Of a DNA stretch of 64,000 nt, positions 18,010-26,605 are shown piece after piece. The stretch's first letter is position 1. Each line of letters opens with the position of its first letter. The translations under genes and the position numbers were made by a program. The DNA lies in assembly GCA_964581175.1 (NCBI GenBank), contig CAZONI010000005.1:1-64000 (forward strand), read 5' to 3'. This DNA is from B46-G9 sp964581175 (GTDB lineage Bacteria; Desulfobacterota; DSM-4660; Desulfatiglandales; Desulfatiglandaceae). The notes below the pieces were generated by a model. That model searched no databases and was not told the DNA's origin. It saw only the letters and a program-made list of their open reading frames with translations.

Positions 18010-18819
18010 ATGCACTTGAAGCGATGGATTACCGGCATTATTGCCGTGCCTATACTTGTTTTACTCATTGGTTTCGCGCCAAGGTGGATGTTTTATACCC
18101 TTGTCTGGCTGGTGTCTTTCGGCGGACTCCTGGAATTCTATCGGATGACAAGCCCGGAACTCTCGCCGGTCATGAACTGGTCCATTTCAGCGGTCACGAG
18201 CGTCCTTTTTTTCCTCCTTGGACTCAGAGAATTCTATCTCGCGTTTGGCTTTGTTCCCTTTCTTGTCATTTTTGCCATGATCCTGTTTGTGTTTTCCCAT
18301 CGATCCATCACCGCTGAAAACACCGGGCTGTTGGCTAAGGCATTGCTGGGCACGATCTATATTACTCTGCCGCTTTCTCTTTTCCTCTTGATAGACCGCT
18401 TTCCCGGCGGGAAATTCTGGATTTTTTTTCTCCTGACTGTTATCTTCTCAAGTGATATGGGCGCGTTCTATTTCGGCAGGCTTTTCGGTTCTCACAAGCT
18501 CTGCAAAAGACTCAGTCCGGGAAAAACGTGGGAAGGAGCGGTGGGCGGCCTGCTCAGCAGTGTCTTCGCGGCGGCTTTCTTTTCCCGGCTGTTCCCTCTC
18601 GGCCAGCCTATCGTTCGAATGTTGTTTCTCGCCGGAGGCATTTGTATCGCAGGGCAGTTTGGAGATCTTGCCGAATCCATGCTCAAGAGGAATCATGCCC
18701 AAAAGGATTCGGGCCGAATCCTTCCAGGGCATGGCGGACTCCTCGACAGAATTGACGGACTGCTCTTCGGCATACCGGTCCTCTATTGGTACTTGTCTTT
18801 TGTCGTAATGATCAGGTAG
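18010..18819 (+). CDS. cdsA: phosphatidate cytidylyltransferase
   Basis: 269-residue membrane enzyme making CDP-diacylglycerol from phosphatidic acid and CTP. There are about seven to eight hydrophobic segments. The CdsA signature is present as SPGKTWEG and the C-terminal KDSGRILPGHGGLLDRIDG (19 residues). It follows uppS and precedes dxr, the usual order. Confidence 0.95.
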   Translation: MHLKRWITGIIAVPILVLLIGFAPRWMFYTLVWLVSFGGLLEFYRMTSPELSPVMNWSISAVTSVLFFLLGLREFYLAFGFVPFLVIFAMILFVFSHRSITAENTGLLAKALLGTIYITLPLSLFLLIDRFPGGKFWIFFLLTVIFSSDMGAFYFGRLFGSHKLCKRLSPGKTWEGAVGGLLSSVFAAAFFSRLFPLGQPIVRMLFLAGGICIAGQFGDLAESMLKRNHAQKDSGRILPGHGGLLDRIDGLLFGIPVLYWYLSFVVMIR

Positions 18820-18889
18820 ATAGACTGAAGTACCTTATGAAATAGATTCGAACCAAATAGGACAGAAATTCTTTTGTGGAACCCTTTTT

Positions 18890-19116
18890 AATGCCAAATT
18901 TCAAAATCCAAATGCCAATTCAATGTCAAATATCAAATGACCAAATTGCCCAGAATATGCATTGCTGGGGGGGTGCGGGCGGCCCCTGCCTGCAGCAGAC
19001 AGGAGAGCAGCATCTGTTTTGTCATTGAGGCATTGGGATTTCATTTGACATTTGAGCTTTGACATTTGGTTATTTCCGGGTTGCCCGCCTCCGGTGGGTT
19101 TATCCAGGTTAGGCAT
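18890..19116. repeat. CAAATG-type mosaic repeat with inverted arms
   Basis: The left arm (18890-18950) has CAAATG/CAAAAT units and the right arm (19020-19075) has the complementary CATTTG/CATTTGAC units. A G/C-rich core without similarity to the other copies lies between them. It fills the 323-bp gap between cdsA and dxr, and no gene is seen in it. Confidence 0.75.
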
Positions 19117-19142
19117 TTAGGCTGCAGCATGAGTGAAACCTT

Positions 19143-20309
19143 ATGAAGAATGTTACCATACTGGGATCCACCGGGTCCATTGGGGTCAACTCACTCAAGG
19201 TCATTGAAATGTACCCGGAAGAATACAGAGTTGTCGGACTCGGGGCAGGGAGAAATATAGAGCGGCTAGCGAGACAGATCGAGCGATTTCACCCGCACGC
19301 GGTGGCAGTCCGAGACCGGGAGACCGCTCATCGCCTCCGCGAGTACTTTCCGGACAAGAAAAACTTCCTGCTCCTTTGGGGCAATGAAGGCCTTATGGAA
19401 CTGGCTGCCTTTGAAGAGGCTGATACGGTCATCTCAGCGGTGGTGGGTGCGGCGGGTCTTCTTCCCACGTTCTCGGCGATCCAGGCAGGAAAAAATGTGG
19501 CCTTGGCCAATAAAGAGACCATGGTCATGGCCGGGGAATTGGTCATGGCGGAGGCGAAAAGAAGGGATGTGCTGCTTCTCCCCATCGATAGTGAACACAG
19601 TGCCATATTCCAATCTCTCCAAGGGCATCCTATCAGGGATGTCAGGAGAGTCATCCTCACCGCTTCGGGAGGGCCATTCAGGAACCTCTCCCTCGATCAA
19701 ATGGCACAGGTGACGCCGGAGGATGCTCTCAATCATCCCAACTGGCTCATGGGTCCCAAGATTACTATTGACTCTGCCACGTTAATGAATAAAGGGCTTG
19801 AAGCGATTGAGGCGAAATGGCTCTTCAACCTTGAAATGGAACAGATCCATATCCTGGTGCATCCCCAGAGCATCGTGCACTCCATGGTTGAATACAGAGA
19901 TGGATCTACCATTGCTCAACTGGGAGTGCCGGATATGAAAATACCCATAGCCTATGCCCTCTCCTATCCCAGGCATCTTGAGAATACCCTCCTTCCGCTC
20001 GATCTTGGATCGGTGGGGATGCTCACTTTTGAAGAACCGGACCTCGATAAATTCAGGTGTCTCTCCCTCGCCCTCGAGGCAGCCTCCGTGGGAGGGACCC
20101 TGCCGGCGGTCCTCAACGGCGCAAATGAACTGGCCGTTTCCGCCTTCCTGGCGAAAAAGATCGGGTTTCTGGCTATCCCGGATGTCATCGAGCGGACAAT
20201 TGAAAAACACACCTGTTCGCCAGGGGAAAGCATTGAACAGGTGATGGAAGCGGACGCATGGGCCCGGAAAACGGCAAAGGCTATTTTGACTGAACGGTAC
20301 GTAGGGTAA
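19143..20309 (+). CDS. dxr: 1-deoxy-D-xylulose 5-phosphate reductoisomerase
   Basis: 388 residues; the second step of the MEP isoprenoid pathway, giving MEP with NADPH. The NADPH loop GSTGSIG is near residues 7-13. ALANKETMVMAGELV, PIDSEHSAIFQ and ASGGPFRN are family signatures, and the metal-binding region is intact. It supplies precursor for UppS two genes upstream. Confidence 0.97.
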   Translation: MKNVTILGSTGSIGVNSLKVIEMYPEEYRVVGLGAGRNIERLARQIERFHPHAVAVRDRETAHRLREYFPDKKNFLLLWGNEGLMELAAFEEADTVISAVVGAAGLLPTFSAIQAGKNVALANKETMVMAGELVMAEAKRRDVLLLPIDSEHSAIFQSLQGHPIRDVRRVILTASGGPFRNLSLDQMAQVTPEDALNHPNWLMGPKITIDSATLMNKGLEAIEAKWLFNLEMEQIHILVHPQSIVHSMVEYRDGSTIAQLGVPDMKIPIAYALSYPRHLENTLLPLDLGSVGMLTFEEPDLDKFRCLSLALEAASVGGTLPAVLNGANELAVSAFLAKKIGFLAIPDVIERTIEKHTCSPGESIEQVMEADAWARKTAKAILTERYVG

Positions 20310-20317
20310 TGTTTCCG

Positions 20318-20375
20318 CTGGAATTGGTCATTGATTCGACATTTGGATTTTGTAATTTGACATTGACTACTATCA
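20318..20375. repeat. CAAATG-type mosaic repeat, single arm
   Basis: Short run between dxr and rseP containing TTGGTCATTGATTCGACATT, CATTTGGATTTTGTAATTTG and GACATTGAC, the right-arm vocabulary of the other copies. No left arm is present. Confidence 0.6.
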
Positions 20376-20438
20376 ACCCGAAATTGCCATAACACTTTCA
20401 AAGGCAGTATCAATTGGTTGAAAAGTAACGGAGTTCTT

Positions 20439-21518
20439 ATGAGCTTTATTTCTTACTATCTCCTGCCGTTCCTCGTGATATTGGGAATTCTCATTTTCTT
20501 CCATGAGCTGGGACACTTCCTTGTGGCAAAATGTTTTGGGGTGAAGGTCCTGAAGTTCTCTCTCGGGTTCGGAAAAAAGATTGTGGGCAAGAAGATTGGA
20601 GACACTGAATATCTCATCTCCGTGATACCACTCGGCGGATATGTCAAAATGCTCGGTGAGAGCGACGATGAAACGGAGCCCCTCACCCCGGAAGAAGAGG
20701 AACGATCTTTCGGTCATCAGCATGTGCTCAAGAGAATGGCTATCGTTACTGCAGGTCCCATGTTCAACCTCCTTTTGGCATTAATCGTCTTTTCCCTGTT
20801 CTATGTGGCTGTTGGAAAGCAGGTTATGGACCCGGAGATCGGACAGGTTCGGGAACATTCCCCGGCAGAGGTCGCAGGACTGAAAAAGGGGGATCTCATC
20901 GTGTCGGTAGACGGTACTCGAGTCAGGTCCTGGGACGACATAAAGGAGGCCGTTCACAATCGCGCCGGCCAATCCGTGAGCATGGTTATTCGGAGAGACC
21001 AGTACCTGCTCACCTTCACGGTGATCCCTGAGGAAAGCGTCTCCAAGAACATCTTCGGGGAGAAAATACGGACCGCCCTCATCGGCATTGTTGCCTCGGG
21101 AAAATTCAAGACCATCGCACTTACAACCGGCAGCGCAATAGTAGAGGCCGCGCAGAGGACCTGGGAAATAATCTGGCTCACGTGCCTGACCGTTGTTAAA
21201 TTGTTCGAGAGAGTCATTCCGATCAAGACCATCGGCGGTCCGATCCTCATTGGTCAAATGACCGGCGAACTCGCCCACGAAAGCTTTCTCTATCTGATTC
21301 CCTTTATGGCTGTCATCAGCGTAAACCTGGGAATCCTCAACCTACTCCCTGTTCCTATTCTCGACGGAGGTTTTCTTGTTTTTCTCCTCATCGAACTGAT
21401 TATCGGAAAACCCGTGAGCCTTAAAAAGAGGGACCTCGCTCAAAAGGCCGGGCTCTTCCTGTTGATAATGCTTATGATTGTCGTCCTTTTCAATGACATA
21501 ACCAGGCTGTTTAAATAG
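20439..21518 (+). CDS. rseP: RIP metalloprotease RseP
   Basis: 359 residues from the ATG at 20439 (ACGGAG 6 nt upstream). A site-2 intramembrane zinc protease. HELGH is at 22-26 in the first membrane segment, and the second catalytic motif is PVPILDGG near the C terminus. One PDZ domain is visible between them (IGQVREHSPAEVAGLKKGDL), where the E. coli enzyme has two. It probably processes anti-sigma factors or signal peptides. Confidence 0.94.
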   Translation: MSFISYYLLPFLVILGILIFFHELGHFLVAKCFGVKVLKFSLGFGKKIVGKKIGDTEYLISVIPLGGYVKMLGESDDETEPLTPEEEERSFGHQHVLKRMAIVTAGPMFNLLLALIVFSLFYVAVGKQVMDPEIGQVREHSPAEVAGLKKGDLIVSVDGTRVRSWDDIKEAVHNRAGQSVSMVIRRDQYLLTFTVIPEESVSKNIFGEKIRTALIGIVASGKFKTIALTTGSAIVEAAQRTWEIIWLTCLTVVKLFERVIPIKTIGGPILIGQMTGELAHESFLYLIPFMAVISVNLGILNLLPVPILDGGFLVFLLIELIIGKPVSLKKRDLAQKAGLFLLIMLMIVVLFNDITRLFK

Positions 21519-21524
21519 CGTCAC

Positions 21525-22238
21525 ATGATTCTAGCAATTAATACATCCACGCCCCAGTTCAGCCTTGCAATAATGAGAATGGATGGAGACCTGGCGGCTG
21601 AGTGTCTCTTTTCCGCCTCCCGAAGGCGCTTCGGGGAACTTTTTCCTGCTATTGTTTTTCTGCTGAATACATCTCAGGGAAACCTGAGCGACCTGCGGGC
21701 CGTAGCCGTGGCTGCGGGCCCTGGCAGTTTTACCGGCCTTCGCGTGGGTCTTTCGACGGCCAAGGGAGTCTGTCATGGGCTTGGCATCCCCTTGATCGCC
21801 GTATCAACCCTTGAAGCCCTAGCTCATCAGCTCCCTTTCTCCTCGTTTCCCGTCATTCCCGTCGTTGATTCCAGGAGGGGCGAGATATTCACCGCCTTAT
21901 TCCAATGGGATGCGCAACAGAACAAAATGAACAGGATTATGGAAGACAGGTGTGTAAAGTTCGAAGACCTGTCCGAGATTTTTGCCGGCTCCGCCGTCAT
22001 AATCGGGAATAATTTCAGGAAACAGGCCCCAATCCTGCGTGGGTACCTGAAATCGAAGGCCACTCTCGCCCCGGCCGACAAGTGGCATGTCGGGGCAGCG
22101 GCAATAGCCAGGCTGGGCAGTGAACGCCTGAAACACGGTGAGACAGATGATTTAAATGGGACCACCCCTCTCTATTTTCGTCCGCCTGACATTCGCCCGA
22201 ATCCCTATCCCCTGTTGACGCGGACTACGAAGCATTGA
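21525..22238 (+). CDS. tsaB: tRNA threonylcarbamoyladenosine biosynthesis protein TsaB
   Basis: 237 residues, ASKHA fold; partner of TsaD and TsaE in t6A37 tRNA modification. The start ILAINTSTPQFSLAI and AVAAGPGSFTGLRVGLSTAKG (21 residues; core GPGSFTGLRVGL) are diagnostic. PVVDSRRGEIFTALF follows. It begins 6 nt after rseP. Confidence 0.94.
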   Translation: MILAINTSTPQFSLAIMRMDGDLAAECLFSASRRRFGELFPAIVFLLNTSQGNLSDLRAVAVAAGPGSFTGLRVGLSTAKGVCHGLGIPLIAVSTLEALAHQLPFSSFPVIPVVDSRRGEIFTALFQWDAQQNKMNRIMEDRCVKFEDLSEIFAGSAVIIGNNFRKQAPILRGYLKSKATLAPADKWHVGAAAIARLGSERLKHGETDDLNGTTPLYFRPPDIRPNPYPLLTRTTKH

Positions 22239-22261
22239 CACACCTGCAGCCCATTGACCCA

Positions 22262-22445
22262 GGAAGTTAGTGCCCATCCGCAAATAGAATTTGGGCACTA
22301 ATTGGTTTCCAATCCAGAAATGAGATATCTTTACAAGGTCTAGAAAATCAAGGGATTACGCGGAGACGTACGTTAGTACGTCGCACAAGTGATCCCGCAG
22401 ATTGACGATGAGATTGTGAAAAATAGCCGTTTATGGATGGAAACA
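22262..22445. repeat. dispersed structured repeat, copy B
   Basis: Inverted relative to copy A at 1687-1885. TAGTGCCC (22268-22275) pairs perfectly with GGGCACTA (22293-22300). GACGTAC-GTTA-GTACGTC is a perfect hairpin at 22365-22382. The end GATTGTGAAAAATAGC...TTATGGATGGAAA matches copy A's start in reverse complement. It occupies most of the 329-bp gap between tsaB and psd. Confidence 0.8.
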
Positions 22446-22567
22446 AGTTAGAAATTGACAAGCATATATGAATCATACTATGTTTTCCGTATGAAACCGG
22501 TCTCCCAAGGTTGCTGTTGGTTGCAGGAGACTCCGAAACTGAATCAACCGGCTATTCCCGATTTCTC

Positions 22568-23227
22568 ATGGATTCTTCGCGCGTGAATAATAATTGGCCA
22601 TTTGCCCTGGAGGGGCTCCCATTTATCCTGATAGCAACGATTCTAACCATTTTTTTCTATGGTATCGGATTCTTTATTCTAGCCGTCCTTTCAGGATGTT
22701 TAGCCATTTTTATCGTGTTCTTTTTCAGAGACCCTCACCGCACCTGTTCCTGTACTCCCAACGCGGTGGTGACCCCGGCTGACGGCCGGGTCATCAGAAT
22801 TCAGCGGTTGGAAGGAAAAGAAAATCCGCTGGAAGGACCCGCCGTCCGTATCAGCGTCTTCATGAGTCTTTTCAATGTCCATGTCAATCGTATCCCAATC
22901 ACCGGGATCATCCAAGGAATCGATTACCATCCCGGCAAATTTTTTTCCGCGAACCTTGACAAGGCATCGGAGCAGAATGAACGGAACAGCATCGTTCTGG
23001 AAACCATGAATGAAAGGCGAATCGTAGTGAGGCAGATCGCGGGACTCATTGCCAGAAGGATTGTCTGTTGGGCAAAGGAAGGCGACCGGGTACAAACAGG
23101 CCAGCGGTTTGGTCTCATCCGATTTGGATCCCGGCTTGATGTCTTTCTTCCGGAAGATGCCGAGGTCATCGTCCAGGCCGGGCAACGGGTGAAGGCGGGC
23201 CAAACCATCATTGGATACGTATCATGA
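22568..23227 (+). CDS. psd: phosphatidylserine decarboxylase proenzyme (short type)
   Basis: 219 residues from the ATG at 22568; an in-frame TTG at 22511 would add 19. It makes phosphatidylethanolamine from phosphatidylserine. Hydrophobic N-terminal segments are followed by PADGRVIRI, FNVHVNRIPI and the self-cleavage site FGSR (Gly187-Ser188), where the pyruvoyl group forms. It is the short PSD-A-like form, about 220 residues. ATGA overlap with pssA places the two consecutive pathway enzymes in one unit. Confidence 0.92.
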   Translation: MDSSRVNNNWPFALEGLPFILIATILTIFFYGIGFFILAVLSGCLAIFIVFFFRDPHRTCSCTPNAVVTPADGRVIRIQRLEGKENPLEGPAVRISVFMSLFNVHVNRIPITGIIQGIDYHPGKFFSANLDKASEQNERNSIVLETMNERRIVVRQIAGLIARRIVCWAKEGDRVQTGQRFGLIRFGSRLDVFLPEDAEVIVQAGQRVKAGQTIIGYVS

Positions 23228-24048
23228 GACGAAAACGAAAGAAACGACCACGAAACAGCAGGAGAAAGGGCATCTATGTCCTGCCGAACCTCTTTACCTC
23301 TGCCAGTCTCTTCGGCGGATTTTATGCCATCATTGCGGCGATACAGGGTAAATTCCCGCTTGCCGCCACAGCGATCCTCATCGCGTGCGTCTTTGACGCT
23401 CTGGATGGAAGGATAGCCCGCTTCACCCGGACATCAAGCGTCTTTGGTTCTGAATACGACTCCCTTTCCGATCTAGTGGCCTTTGGGGTCGCCCCTGGAG
23501 TTTTGGCTTTCCTGTGGGCCTTGAAACCTTTTGGAAGGCTGGGATGGTTGGCATCATTCATGTATGTCATCTGCGGCGCTCTTCGCCTGGCACGTTTCAA
23601 TGCCCAGAAAGACACGGTTGAGGCGAACTACTTCAAAGGCCTCCCGATCCCCGGAGCGGCGAGCCTTATAGCCTCTCTCGTCCTTTTTGCGTCCGCGCTG
23701 GGAGATATTCCGGAAGGATCGAAACACATTCTGATCATCCTTCTCATTTATGTCCTTTCATTCCTGATGGTAAGCACCGTCCAGTACCCCAGTTTTAAAG
23801 GGCTGGAGTTCAAGCATAGAAAATCATTCAATGTTCTTGTTTCAATTATATTGGTTGCCCTGGTTATTGCGTATAAGCCGAGAGTTATGCTCTTTTTTGT
23901 CCTGGCTGCCTATGCCCTCTCGGGTCCCGTTATCACCATGTACCGCTTACGGGCCAAACGTGCCGCACTGAAGGAGGCCGCGAATGAATCTATGCCTTCG
24001 GTGAAAAAGGAATCTCCCAACACAAAAGAAGACGGTGCCTCCCGGTAG
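23224..24048 (+). CDS. pssA: CDP-diacylglycerol--serine O-phosphatidyltransferase
   Basis: 274 residues, membrane CDP-alcohol phosphotransferase. The signature DG-x2-AR-x8-G-x3-D-x3-D is visible as DALDGRIARFTR...GSEYDSLSD. The basic N terminus (RRKRKKRPRNSRRK) precedes about eight helices. It makes phosphatidylserine, the substrate of the overlapping psd product. Confidence 0.94.
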   Translation: MRRKRKKRPRNSRRKGIYVLPNLFTSASLFGGFYAIIAAIQGKFPLAATAILIACVFDALDGRIARFTRTSSVFGSEYDSLSDLVAFGVAPGVLAFLWALKPFGRLGWLASFMYVICGALRLARFNAQKDTVEANYFKGLPIPGAASLIASLVLFASALGDIPEGSKHILIILLIYVLSFLMVSTVQYPSFKGLEFKHRKSFNVLVSIILVALVIAYKPRVMLFFVLAAYALSGPVITMYRLRAKRAALKEAANESMPSVKKESPNTKEDGASR

Positions 24049-24053
24049 ACTTT

Positions 24054-24617
24054 ATGAAAATCACCGGCGGTGAGGTCAGGGGAAGGCTTCTTGCAGCCGT
24101 GAAAGGCTACGCCATCAGACCGACCTCAGACCGGGTCAGGGAGGCCATTTTCGATCTGATAGGGCACCAATTGGACGGAAAGCGGGTCCTCGATCTGTTT
24201 GCGGGCACAGGGAGCCTGGGGCTGGAGGCCTTGAGCAGGGGGGCTTCGGAAGCCCTGTTCGTGGATTATTCGCCTCATGCTCTGGAACTCCTCAGAAAGA
24301 ACATCGAAAGGTGTGGATTCGCCCATTGCAGCAAGATTATGAGGAGGGATTTGCGCAGAGCGCCCCCGGGGAGATATCCGTACGGAAAGGATTCATTCCA
24401 CCTCGTGTTTATGGATCCGCCGTATCGGCAGAACCTGATACCGCTGGCGGCCGGGCGTCTGGCAAGGTTTCTCCATCTCTCTTCCGGGGCCTTGCTGGTT
24501 GCTGAATGTTCAAAAAACGAAATCCTTCCTTCATCGATGAACCCATTTGTCATGAGTGATGCACGGATGTACGGTGACACAAAAATTACTATCTATACAT
24601 ACGAGGTTTCGGAATGA
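24054..24617 (+). CDS. rsmD: 16S rRNA (guanine(966)-N(2))-methyltransferase RsmD
   Basis: 187 residues, Rossmann methyltransferase. Motif I LDLFAGTGSLGLEAL (about 46-60) and the catalytic motif IV VFMDPPY are present, and the N-terminal TGGEVRGRLL is typical. It overlaps coaD by ATGA, a common pairing in bacteria. Confidence 0.94.
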   Translation: MKITGGEVRGRLLAAVKGYAIRPTSDRVREAIFDLIGHQLDGKRVLDLFAGTGSLGLEALSRGASEALFVDYSPHALELLRKNIERCGFAHCSKIMRRDLRRAPPGRYPYGKDSFHLVFMDPPYRQNLIPLAAGRLARFLHLSSGALLVAECSKNEILPSSMNPFVMSDARMYGDTKITIYTYEVSE

Positions 24618-25111
24618 ACGGGAAATCTGCTATTTATCCAGGGACTTTTGATCCGATTACAAACGGCCATCTCAGTATTGTAAATCGTGCATCAACCATA
24701 TTTGATAAATTGATCATCGCCATTCTAAATAATCCTCAAAAAAAACCTCTCTTTACCATAAAAGAGCGAATAGACATGATAACCGAAAGCCTCAACGGCG
24801 CATCCAACGTGGAGATAGACACCTTTGACGGGCTCTTGGTGGACTATGCGGTCCAAAAGAGGGCTAATGTAATTCTGCGGGGGTTGAGAGCACTTTCCGA
24901 TTTCGAGTATGAATTTCAGATGGCACTTATGAATAGAAAGTTGAACAGGGAAATACAGTCCATTTTTCTCATGACCGATTACAAGTGGTTTTACATCAGT
25001 TCCACGATTATCAAAGAGGCTGCGAGCCTGGGTGGCGACACCAGCGGGCTTGTGCCGGAAATCGTGGATAGGAGACTCAAAGAAAAATTCAATTTTGCAA
25101 AAAATACTTGA
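24614..25111 (+). CDS. coaD: phosphopantetheine adenylyltransferase
   Basis: 165 residues; penultimate step of coenzyme A synthesis. AIYPGTFDPITNGHL carries the nucleotidyltransferase TxGH-like motif (His19). ISSTIIKEAASLGGD near the C terminus is the second conserved element. The start overlaps the rsmD stop. Confidence 0.96.
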   Translation: MNGKSAIYPGTFDPITNGHLSIVNRASTIFDKLIIAILNNPQKKPLFTIKERIDMITESLNGASNVEIDTFDGLLVDYAVQKRANVILRGLRALSDFEYEFQMALMNRKLNREIQSIFLMTDYKWFYISSTIIKEAASLGGDTSGLVPEIVDRRLKEKFNFAKNT

Positions 25112-25136
25112 CACTTCTTTTGCCATGAGCAATAGT
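25108..25136 (+). promoter_or_regulatory. sigma70-type promoter for the IHF-like gene
   Basis: TTGACA (25108-25113), a 17-bp spacer and AATAGT (25131-25136). The -35 box overlaps the coaD stop codon. It gives the IHF-like gene its own transcription start about 60 nt upstream of its GTG. Confidence 0.5.
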
Positions 25137-25201
25137 GCAAGGTCAAAAGACTGAAATTAATAAGTATTATCGCTGAAAGCACCAGACGAGGAGGATGAAA
25201 A

Positions 25202-25495
25202 GTGGCCCTGACGAAAGAAAAGATTATCAGCAGCATTTATCATCAGGTTGGACTGAGCAAAAATCGTTCCAGGCTTGTCGTCGAGACGCTTTTTGAGATC
25301 ATGAAACAGACTTTGGAGCAGGGAGAAGACCTCCTGGTCAGTGGTTTTGGTAAGTTCGTGGTGAAGGAAAAATCAGCTCGGAGAGGAAGGAACCCCCAGA
25401 CCACGGAGGATCTCCAACTGAGGGCCAGAAGAGTAGTAGTTTTCAAGACTTCCGGCGTGTTGAGAAACAAAGTGAACCAAGGCCCTAAAGACTGA
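25202..25495 (+). CDS. ihfA: integration host factor alpha-like DNA-bending protein
   Basis: 97 residues, HU/IHF family. It begins ALTKEKIISSIYHQVGLSK, typical of IhfA. The beta-arm is GRNPQTTEDLQLRARRVVVF with the intercalating proline in GRNP. The start is GTG, with GAGGAGG 8 nt upstream. Its last 11 bp overlap the 3' end of the convergent rlpA. Confidence 0.9.
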   Translation: MALTKEKIISSIYHQVGLSKNRSRLVVETLFEIMKQTLEQGEDLLVSGFGKFVVKEKSARRGRNPQTTEDLQLRARRVVVFKTSGVLRNKVNQGPKD

Positions 25496-26279
25496 CAATA
25501 AAAGCCTCTTCGAACCCCATATCCTCCAGTTTTTTTTCCATCTTCCCTGCCTCCTGCAAGGTAGGGGATTTCGACACCCTTAACCGGTAGACGGAGATGC
25601 CGTCAGGTGTTTGAAAGACAGTAATATGAACATAGTCAAATAATACTTTCAACCGATTTGCCAGCCTCAAAGCGTTCTCTCTCTCGCGAAATGCGCCCAC
25701 CTGCACCGTGAAATTTCCTCTTGCTAGATCTCTTGCTTCAACTACCGCCTCTTTGCCGAATTTCGAATCATGTTCTCCAACTTGTCTCCCCAAGGCTTCT
25801 ATCCGCACCCGTGCAATACCAGGTCCGATCAAGTCAATATCCTTGGCGGCCGCATAGGAAAGGTCGATCACCCTTCCCTTTATAAAAGGGCCGCGGTCAT
25901 TTATTCTTACGACCGTCTGCCTCCCATTTTCCAGGTTGCGGACCTGCACATAGGTCCCGAGCGGCAGTGTTTTGTGTGCCGCGGTCCTTTCGTACATATT
26001 ATATGCGGTTCCACTGGCCGTGGGTTTTCCGTGAAAATCGCTCCCATACCATGAGGCTTCTCCTGTCTGAACAAAACCAAGGCAATCAGGAAGTGGATAG
26101 TACCGTTCTCCGTTAATGATATAGGGCTTGAAACTCGCACCTTTTTTTTTAGGTGATACGACGGTTGTCTTCTTTCCTGGCGGTGGCGCCCATACAACAT
26201 GGTCCCTCGGTCCGGCGCAGGAAAAAACGAAGAACAGCAGGACCAAGAGGAGTGGAAAAAAAGATTTATTCACGTGCAT
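25485..26279 (-). CDS. rlpA: RlpA-family lipoprotein with SPOR domain
   Basis: 264 residues from the ATG at 26279; the frame stays open upstream but lacks a ribosome site. A lipoprotein signal ends FFVFSC (Cys21). The double-psi beta-barrel carries GEASWYGSDFHGKPTASG and INDRGPFIKGRVIDLS, and a C-terminal SPOR domain (FTVQVGAFRERENALRLANR, 20 residues) binds denuded septal glycan. It probably acts as a septal lytic transglycosylase or cell-wall factor. Confidence 0.9.
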   Translation of the reverse strand: MHVNKSFFPLLLVLLFFVFSCAGPRDHVVWAPPPGKKTTVVSPKKKGASFKPYIINGERYYPLPDCLGFVQTGEASWYGSDFHGKPTASGTAYNMYERTAAHKTLPLGTYVQVRNLENGRQTVVRINDRGPFIKGRVIDLSYAAAKDIDLIGPGIARVRIEALGRQVGEHDSKFGKEAVVEARDLARGNFTVQVGAFRERENALRLANRLKVLFDYVHITVFQTPDGISVYRLRVSKSPTLQEAGKMEKKLEDMGFEEAFIVSL

Positions 26280-26467
26280 TCTCTCCCTCGGTTGAGTATC
26301 GTAAAAAAAGCAGGCACGATTTTCATCAGCCTCAATTCGTGCATCCCGGGTTCTCTTGTCTGGAGGGGAAAAAGCCCTCCACCACCTATGGTATTGCAGG
26401 TACCTTGCGTACAATAGTAGCAGAGACACCATTTTTTTCAACCCGATTTCTCGCATTTCGATTTTGC

Positions 26468-26496
26468 TTGACACTCTTGTGAAATTTTTCTAAAGT
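26468..26496 (+). promoter_or_regulatory. sigma70-type promoter of the SDR-bam cluster
   Basis: TTGACA (26468-26473), a 17-bp spacer and TAAAGT (26491-26496). It is the best promoter match upstream of the cluster. It is followed directly by the palindrome at 26499-26516. The region 26280-26605 holds no other recognisable gene. Confidence 0.6.
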
Positions 26497-26498
26497 CC

Positions 26499-26516
26499 AC
26501 AATATAATTATATTGT
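26499..26516. promoter_or_regulatory. perfect 18-bp palindrome, probable operator
   Basis: ACAATATAATTATATTGT is self-complementary over all 18 bp and sits 2 bp downstream of the -10 box, across the expected transcription start. A dimeric repressor (TetR, MarR or GntR type) bound here would block transcription. No regulator gene is encoded next to it. Confidence 0.55.
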
Positions 26517-26605
26517 AGTCATAATGTAATCACTTTATCCAATCGAAGAAACATACCATCTCGATAGAACAAATCAGTTCGAGCCAGGTGCGGAAAGGGA
26601 GTTCC

